A DNA stretch of 24,999 bases, from contig JBAWVO010000065.1 in NCBI GenBank assembly GCA_037147235.1, positions 1 to 24,999 on the forward strand, written 5' to 3'. A model generated the notes under the pieces. The model was not told where the DNA came from, did not search any database, and saw nothing but the letters and a program-made list of their open reading frames with translations. This DNA is from JANXQG01 sp037147235 (GTDB lineage Bacteria; Planctomycetota; Planctomycetia; Pirellulales; Thermoguttaceae). Numbering within the stretch: the first letter of the stretch is position 1; the number at the start of each line of letters is the position of its first letter. Below, piece after piece: positions 20,526-24,999 of the stretch. Position numbers and translations under genes: made by a program.

Positions 20526-23210
20526 CTACAACTCTTTGCTGACGAGGACCACATCCCCTTCCTGTTCTTCGTTCAGCGAAAAACCGCGGTCGCTGAAGGT
20601 CGACAACATACGGGTGTTGTTCTTGGAGACCTCCGCCGCAAGGCGTTTGACGCCCCAACGTTTGGCGACTTCGAGGCAGTAGTCCGTCAGTGTCCCGCCC
20701 AGCCCTCGACCTTGCCACTGGTCGCCAACGATAACCGCGTATTCGGCCACCTCGTGCTCGGCATCGGCCACCAAACGCCCCACGCCGGCCAACTTGCGCT
20801 GCCCATCTTCCTCGATCTCGGCTACGATCGCAAGCTCGCGATCATAGTCGATGAAGCAGTAGCGGGTGGCCATCTCGTGCGTGGTCTGTTTGATGAGCGA
20901 GCTGAAACGGAAACGGATCGATTCCTTCGAGCAGTTGCCCAGAAGCTTGTGCCACATCGGTTCATCTTCCGGCTTGATCGGCCGCAAGATCATCGAGGTG
21001 CCGTCCTTGAGTTCCCGCTCGGTGACGTATTCTTCCGGGTAGGGTCGGATCGCCAGGTGCGCGTACTTGCGACCCGGGTGAACCGCCATGTTCCTGTCGA
21101 CGACCACCCGCGCGTCCAGCGCGATCACGTCGTCGGGGGTGACCAACAGCGGGTTGACGTCCATTTCCTGGATTTCCGGATAGTCGGCGATCAGGTAGGA
21201 GAACCGCATCAGGATTTCGATGAGGCGGTCGATATTCGCTGCGGGCTTGCCACGGTATCCGCGGAGCAGTGGCCAGGATTTGAGCGATTCGAGGGCACGT
21301 CGAGCCAGCGTTTCGTTCAAGGGCGGCAGGGCCAGTGCCCGGTCCTGGAAGACCTCGGCCGACGTCCCACCCATCCCCACCAAGATGACCGCTCCGAAAA
21401 TCGGATCCTTCTTCATGCCCATGATCAACTCGAAGGCGTTGGGAATCACGATCATTTTCTGAACCGTCACGCCGAGAATTACGGCGTCCTGTAGTGCCTT
21501 CTTCGCCCGTTCGGTCATCTTGTCGAAGGCGTTGCCAACGGCCTCGTCCGAAGCCAGATTGAGTACGACGCCGCCGACGTCCGTCTTGTGCGTGATCTGC
21601 GGCGAGTGGATCTTCATCACGACGGGATAGCCGATATGGCGCGCCAGCGAGATGGCGTCATCCCGCGAGCGGGCGGCCAACGGCTTGGTCACCGGGATCT
21701 CGTAGGCGTCCAACAACGCCTTGGAGATGTTCTCCGAGAGTACGTCGTGCCCTTCGGTCAGAATCGTGTCGAACAGTCCCCGCATGCGCTGGCGATCCAG
21801 GGCGAATGCCATGGGGATCTCGCGAGGCGTTTCATGGAGGATCTCGAGGTTCCGGGCATAGGATACCAGGTGCATGAACGCCCGAACCGCCTTCTCGGGC
21901 GTGTCGTAGGTGGGGATTTTATTTTGATCCAACAGCCGACTCCCCTCGGCCACCGTGTGCCCCCCCATCCACGCGGCCAGCACCGGCTTCACGCTTTTTC
22001 CCACGCCTTGGACGAGAGCCTGCGCGGCACCCGTCGAATCCGTCATCGCCTGGGGAGTCAAAATTACCAGGACGGCGTCGACATTCGGATCCTGCAAGAC
22101 GATCTCGACGGTCTTGGCGTAGCGGTCCGGCTGGGCATCGCCCAGAATGTCCACCGGGTTGCCGTGCGACCAGCAAGTGGGCAGAATCTCATTGAGCTTG
22201 CCCAATGTTTCCTCGGACAGCTTAGCCAGCGTGCCGTCGTAGCCGAGCAATGCGTCGGTGGTCATCACGCCGGGCCCGCCGGCGTTGGTCACGATCGCCA
22301 GTCGGTCACCCTTGGGGGGTTGATGCATTGCCAGGAGTTCGGCACAGTCGAACATGTCCTCGATCTGGAAGATGCGTTCGATGCCGGCCCGCTGAAACGC
22401 GGCTGCATACACCGAGTCAACACCCGCCATGGCCCCCGTGTGGGATGCCGCGGCCAGCGCCGACTCCGCAAAACGCCCCGCCTTGTAGGCCACGATGGGC
22501 TTGGTCCGAGCGAAGGCCCTGGCCGCCGAAACGAACTCCCGTGCCTCGGTAATCGATTCGATGTAGAGGATGATCGACTGCGTGTCCGTCGCCGAGCCAA
22601 AGTAATCGATCAGATCGGCAATCGTCACGTCGAGCATGTTGCCCACCGAAACGAAGTAAGAGAACCCGATTCCCGCGTCGATGGCCCAGTCGAGGACCGA
22701 CGTGCATAGTGCCCCGGACTGCGAAATGAAACCGATGTGCCCTTTCAACGGCGTCGCAGCCGCGAAACTGGCGTTCAGGTGGATGCTGGGAACCATGATC
22801 CCCAAACAGTTGGGACCCACGATCCGCATCCCTGGAAACTTCCGCTGCTCACACCGAATTTGCTCTTCCAGCTTGAGGCCAGCCTCACCGATCTCGCGGA
22901 ATCCGGCAGAAATGACCACGATGCCCCGCGTGCCAGCCTCGCCCAGCGAACGAACCAACCCTGCAACCGTGTGCGAGGGTGTGCAAATTACCCCCAGGTC
23001 CGGAACATTGGGCAGGCTAGGGATGTCCTTGTAGGCCTGAATACCTTGGACCGACTCTCGTTTCGGATTGACCGGGTAGACTACGCCCTTGAAGCCCGAT
23101 CCCACCAAGTTACGCAACACCGTGCAACCAACACTGGTCGGCACGTCGCTTGCGCCAATGACGGCAACTCGATTGGGATTAAATATCTTGTCCAGATTGC
23201 GAATACTCAT
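20526..23210 (-). CDS. ADP-forming acyl-CoA synthetase fused to a GNAT acetyltransferase (Pat-like architecture)
   Basis: The protein has 894 residues from ATG 23210; a longer start at 23264 adds 18 poorly coding residues. Domains in order are a CoA-binding Rossmann fold (1-135, with VAVIGASD), succinyl-CoA-ligase-like domains (about 150-450), an ATP-grasp domain (about 475-700, with VMKIHSPQITHKTDVGGV and DVNPLLV), and a GNAT domain (about 735-894, with QWQGRGLG at 831-838 for acetyl-CoA). This is the layout of Pat/PatZ protein lysine acetyltransferases. Unlike what I recall for enterobacterial Pat, the phospho-accepting His257 (ASHTGAMAG) and the second His541 are both present, so the synthetase part may be active. 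No acs gene is nearby. No Shine-Dalgarno site is visible. Confidence 0.93.
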   Translation of the reverse strand: MSIRNLDKIFNPNRVAVIGASDVPTSVGCTVLRNLVGSGFKGVVYPVNPKRESVQGIQAYKDIPSLPNVPDLGVICTPSHTVAGLVRSLGEAGTRGIVVISAGFREIGEAGLKLEEQIRCEQRKFPGMRIVGPNCLGIMVPSIHLNASFAAATPLKGHIGFISQSGALCTSVLDWAIDAGIGFSYFVSVGNMLDVTIADLIDYFGSATDTQSIILYIESITEAREFVSAARAFARTKPIVAYKAGRFAESALAAASHTGAMAGVDSVYAAAFQRAGIERIFQIEDMFDCAELLAMHQPPKGDRLAIVTNAGGPGVMTTDALLGYDGTLAKLSEETLGKLNEILPTCWSHGNPVDILGDAQPDRYAKTVEIVLQDPNVDAVLVILTPQAMTDSTGAAQALVQGVGKSVKPVLAAWMGGHTVAEGSRLLDQNKIPTYDTPEKAVRAFMHLVSYARNLEILHETPREIPMAFALDRQRMRGLFDTILTEGHDVLSENISKALLDAYEIPVTKPLAARSRDDAISLARHIGYPVVMKIHSPQITHKTDVGGVVLNLASDEAVGNAFDKMTERAKKALQDAVILGVTVQKMIVIPNAFELIMGMKKDPIFGAVILVGMGGTSAEVFQDRALALPPLNETLARRALESLKSWPLLRGYRGKPAANIDRLIEILMRFSYLIADYPEIQEMDVNPLLVTPDDVIALDARVVVDRNMAVHPGRKYAHLAIRPYPEEYVTERELKDGTSMILRPIKPEDEPMWHKLLGNCSKESIRFRFSSLIKQTTHEMATRYCFIDYDRELAIVAEIEEDGQRKLAGVGRLVADAEHEVAEYAVIVGDQWQGRGLGGTLTDYCLEVAKRWGVKRLAAEVSKNNTRMLSTFSDRGFSLNEEQEGDVVLVSKEL

Positions 23211-23485
23211 AATGATATCAGCGTCGTGGAAGGAAGCTAAGAATCCCGATCCTGGCCAGGACACTCATTAGTTCCCAAGACACCCACCCAAATAAAACCA
23301 TGAAACACCTGCTCGAAAATATACCACGTTGGCGCAGGCTGCAAAAGGGTTTGCGAATAAAAAGAGCGGGAAATTTGCGTGGTGTGCTTGGGATAACAAG
23401 AAAATCCCGGATACAATGAGTTTGGCGATTAAGAAGCCCTAGAAAATCGTGGCTCTTCCGGTTCTGGGGGCGGAATGCGAAAATT

Positions 23486-23516
23486 GTAGGGCAGGGAGAG
23501 TGAAACGAGCCCCACC
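23486..23516 (+). repeat. REP-like element (left member of facing pair)
   Basis: GTAG at 23486-23489 is followed by GGCAGGG, a GAGTGAAACGAG loop and CCCCACC. The left arm has two mismatches to the consensus seen at 18656. Confidence 0.7.
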
Positions 23517-23538
23517 AACTCGGTTTCACCCCGCTTTT

Positions 23539-23569
23539 GGTGGGGCTCGCTGCGCTCGTCCCGGCCTAC
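23539..23569 (-). repeat. REP-like element (right member of facing pair)
   Basis: On the minus strand, GTAG (23569-23566) is followed by GGCCGGG, a GAGCGCAGCGAG-type loop and CCCCACC. It faces the copy at 23486, giving a BIME-like arrangement with both GTAGs on the outside. Confidence 0.75.
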
Positions 23570-23715
23570 GTCTGCACACAGAACCGGAAGAGCCAATTAA
23601 CAGGATGCAGGCTCGACAAGGGACGGAGTCGAGGTAGAATATGCTATTGGACGAGCCGGTGGCTGGATTACCGGGCGAATTGGTATCGGATAACGCCAAA
23701 CGTGCAGGTCAAAAC

Positions 23716-23922
23716 ATGAAATTTTTAGTTACCGTGAATCGCGATGAGGATGGCGCGTGGATCGTCGAATGCCCTTCGATCCCTGGTTGTGTGAGCCAGG
23801 GCAGAACTCGTGAGGAGGCGATAACAAATGTTCATGACGCGATTCGCGAGTGTTTGATTGTTCGCGCAGAGCGTGGATTGCCGCTAACGGTTGAAACTCG
23901 CCAAGTAGAGGTCGTTGCCTGA
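23716..23922 (+). CDS. HicB-like protein (solitary antitoxin-type)
   Basis: The protein has 68 residues with the HicB fold pattern: MKFLVTVNRDEDGAWIVECPSIPGCVSQGRT-type start, then EEAITNVHDAIRECL, and a short beta end. In HicAB systems HicB neutralises the HicA mRNA interferase through this partly degraded RNase H-like domain. No hicA is found on either side: a TGATG at the stop opens only 15 codons, ending inside the exonuclease gene. An in-frame ATG at 23641 with GAGGT upstream would give 93 residues, but those 25 extra residues do not look like the family. It is either an orphan or a remnant of a pair. Confidence 0.75.
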   Translation: MKFLVTVNRDEDGAWIVECPSIPGCVSQGRTREEAITNVHDAIRECLIVRAERGLPLTVETRQVEVVA

Positions 23923-23926
23923 TGGC

Positions 23927-24739
23927 TCACTTCCACGGGTTTGGCCAATCACCCCAACAGTCCAGGTAATGTTGATAAGCCGGCAATTGGGCGGCCTTCT
24001 GTTCGAGCCAGGCCTTCACTTCGGCGACGATCTCCTGTTCGGCATCGATCGAGAGCTGCCCGATGAGTACACGACTGCGGAGGAAAACAAAGTAGGTGTC
24101 CAACACGTCGCAGCGGCAGTAATCGTTGATCTCGGCCAGCTTACCGAGATCGTAAAGATCCTGGACCATGTTGCCTTGTACGTCCATCTTGCCGGGCTTG
24201 CCGAGCAGATTGGCTGCCAGGTTCAATCCGCCATTGAACCGCGTGCTGCCGAAGTTGGTCAGCAATTCGCAGAGGTCAATATGGGCCGTCGTGTTGTAGC
24301 GGTTTCGCGATTGCTCGGAAGGTTTGCCGGTCGATTGGAACCAGCCGGGCAGGCTTAGGCCGTAACGGAAGGCGGTCAGTTCCAGGAGCGGCAGATCGAA
24401 CCCGCGGCCGTTGAAGCTCACGAGCGTCGGCCGGTGATATTTTTCCCAGCCGCGCCAGAAGTTCTCCGTGATCACGTGGGGTCGAAATTGCGGCTCATCG
24501 AGTACGACGACATCGACCAAGCGGAAATCGGCGGCAACCTTCCCCACCGCAACGGAAATCGGCATCTGAAACGTGTAAGGAATGAAGTCGCTTTCATACT
24601 TCTCCATCAGTTCGGCCCGATAGCGACGAACACCTTCGGCCGGCGTGAGCGACTGGCCCGGGTAGCGGAGTTTGGCCACGAGCGGCGCATCGGCGATGCT
24701 TTCAATGTCAAAGACGAGGTAACGGATCGAGTCGGTCAT
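23927..24739 (-). CDS. PolB-related 3'-5' exonuclease (DEDDy type)
   Basis: The protein has 270 residues. DEDD exonucleases use two metal ions to remove nucleotides from 3' ends. ExoI motif is FDIES (Asp11, Glu13), ExoII is VSFNGRGFDLPLL (Asp115), and ExoIII is YCRCDVLDTY with Tyr207 and Asp211 in Y-x3-D spacing. This matches the stand-alone family related to the PolB proofreading domain. No polymerase domain is present. The start at 24739 gives the expected N-terminal strand (IRYLVFDIES). The 3' end nearly abuts the HicB-like gene (4 bp apart, convergent). Upstream lies heptamer repeat DNA rather than a clear promoter. Confidence 0.88.
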   Translation of the reverse strand: MTDSIRYLVFDIESIADAPLVAKLRYPGQSLTPAEGVRRYRAELMEKYESDFIPYTFQMPISVAVGKVAADFRLVDVVVLDEPQFRPHVITENFWRGWEKYHRPTLVSFNGRGFDLPLLELTAFRYGLSLPGWFQSTGKPSEQSRNRYNTTAHIDLCELLTNFGSTRFNGGLNLAANLLGKPGKMDVQGNMVQDLYDLGKLAEINDYCRCDVLDTYFVFLRSRVLIGQLSIDAEQEIVAEVKAWLEQKAAQLPAYQHYLDCWGDWPNPWK

Positions 24740-24749
24740 GGGGGGAGGA

Positions 24750-24782
24750 GTTAGGAGTTAGGAGTTAGAAGTTAGAAGTTGG
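24750..24782 (+). repeat. GTTAGGA/GTTAGAA heptamer array
   Basis: Units GTTAGGA, GTTAGGA, GTTAGAA, GTTAGAA and a partial GTTGG form a 7-bp period array right before the exonuclease start on the minus strand. The period equals that of the arrays in the atp operon, but the unit sequence differs. Confidence 0.85.
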
Positions 24783-24917
24783 TCGCCGCTTGCGGTTTCG
24801 CAATGCAATGCATCCAACAACTGCGATGATCGGATTTCCTACATGGTAAGCTCTAGCGACCGTGGGGACTAGTGAAGCAGAGAAACCTAAGATTAGAATA
24901 TAAGGTGAAACGTGCGA

Positions 24918-24931
24918 AGCCGCCAGCGGCT
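24918..24931. repeat. Small palindrome in repeat-rich right end
   Basis: Five-bp arms (24918-24922 and 24927-24931) flank a CCAG loop, followed by TAACTCC. Inverted copies of the same heptamer (GGAGTTA) lie at 24952-24958 and 24966-24972. The stretch 24783-24999 holds no supported gene. Confidence 0.5.
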
Positions 24932-24999
24932 AACTCCAAAACGAGAATTCAGGAGTTAGAAGCGAGGAGTTAGAAGAATTTTTCCCATCCTAGCTCCCC

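Larger units (their letters stand above)
23450..23595. mobile_element. MITE-like element, 17-bp terminal inverted repeats around a facing REP pair
   Basis: Perfect 17-bp inverted repeats at 23450-23466 and 23579-23595 (GGCTCTTCCGGTTCTG type) enclose two facing GTAG-hairpin elements. The ends begin GGCTCTT, reminiscent of ISL3-family termini as I remember them. There is no coding capacity and no obvious target duplication: the flanking 8-mers AAAATCGT and AATTAACA differ. Confidence 0.65.
23211..23715. other. Long intergenic region dominated by a MITE-like element
   Basis: About 505 bp separate the synthetase/GNAT start from the HicB-like gene. The middle is the 146-bp inverted element at 23450-23595. 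I see no other supported gene; short frames crossing 23218-23529 have poor coding character. A GAGGT at 23630 precedes an ATG at 23641 that would extend the HicB-like protein. Confidence 0.5.

Noticed and set aside
20262..22709. Plus-strand frames of 373-410 codons opposite the synthetase/GNAT gene
   Set aside because: The minus strand carries clear multi-domain motifs throughout; the plus frames are His/Arg/Gln-rich antisense shadows.
1..24999. tRNA or rRNA genes
   Set aside because: I found no cloverleaf-like segment with conserved T-loop bases and no rRNA core sequences on reading both strands, although short or unusual RNAs could be missed without a covariance search.

Overview
The window looks like a moderately GC-rich planctomycete chromosome segment, probably Pirellulales-like. 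The evidence is a YTV-repeat secreted protein, a Tex protein with long low-complexity inserts, a PQQ-type beta-propeller with an N-terminal WPRWRGP motif, and many short dispersed palindromes and 7-bp tandem repeats. Few genes have strong ribosome binding sites. I see no tRNA, rRNA, CRISPR array or intact transposase gene.

Layout. 1-2037: a secreted rhodanese-like protein behind a hairpin-rich leader (or the end of an upstream gene), a membrane-anchored Cys-cluster/chagasin protease-inhibitor fusion, and a hypothetical protein. 2134-5613: a 1159-residue Tex protein on the minus strand. 5952-6197: a small hypothetical protein with its own terminator-like hairpin. 6421-15046: a complete F-type ATP synthase operon in canonical order (atpI-B-E-F-H-A-G-D-C). 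15096-18387 (minus): a phosphopantetheinyl transferase, a MerR-type HTH/TPR protein and a YTV-repeat secreted protein. 18693-19213: a decayed permease. 19244-23210 (minus): a PQQ beta-propeller and an acyl-CoA synthetase/GNAT fusion. 23450-24999: a MITE-like inverted element, a solitary HicB-like protein and a DEDD exonuclease.

The most unusual region is the second half of the ATP synthase operon. From atpI to atpA the genes are tight, with a 50-bp atpH/atpA overlap. After atpA, all three junctions are opened by foreign-looking DNA edged by 7-bp tandem repeats: a DUF4160/DUF2442 pair between atpA and atpG, a four-helix-bundle (S23/IVP-type) gene between atpG and atpD, and an 87-bp island between atpD and atpC. 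At the last two, the repeat arrays on the two sides are in inverted orientation. These insertions replace the native leaders of atpG, atpD and atpC in a housekeeping operon.

A second theme is REP-like DNA. Several short palindromes carry a GTAG (or GTAC) tetranucleotide just 5' of the hairpin, as in REPs linked to RAYT transposases. Two lie in frame within Tex. One supplies the stop codon of the MerR/TPR gene, one sits in the permease pseudogene, and one facing pair forms the core of a 146-bp element with perfect 17-bp terminal inverted repeats. All functional calls rest on reading the sequence and remembered family motifs; no database search was possible.
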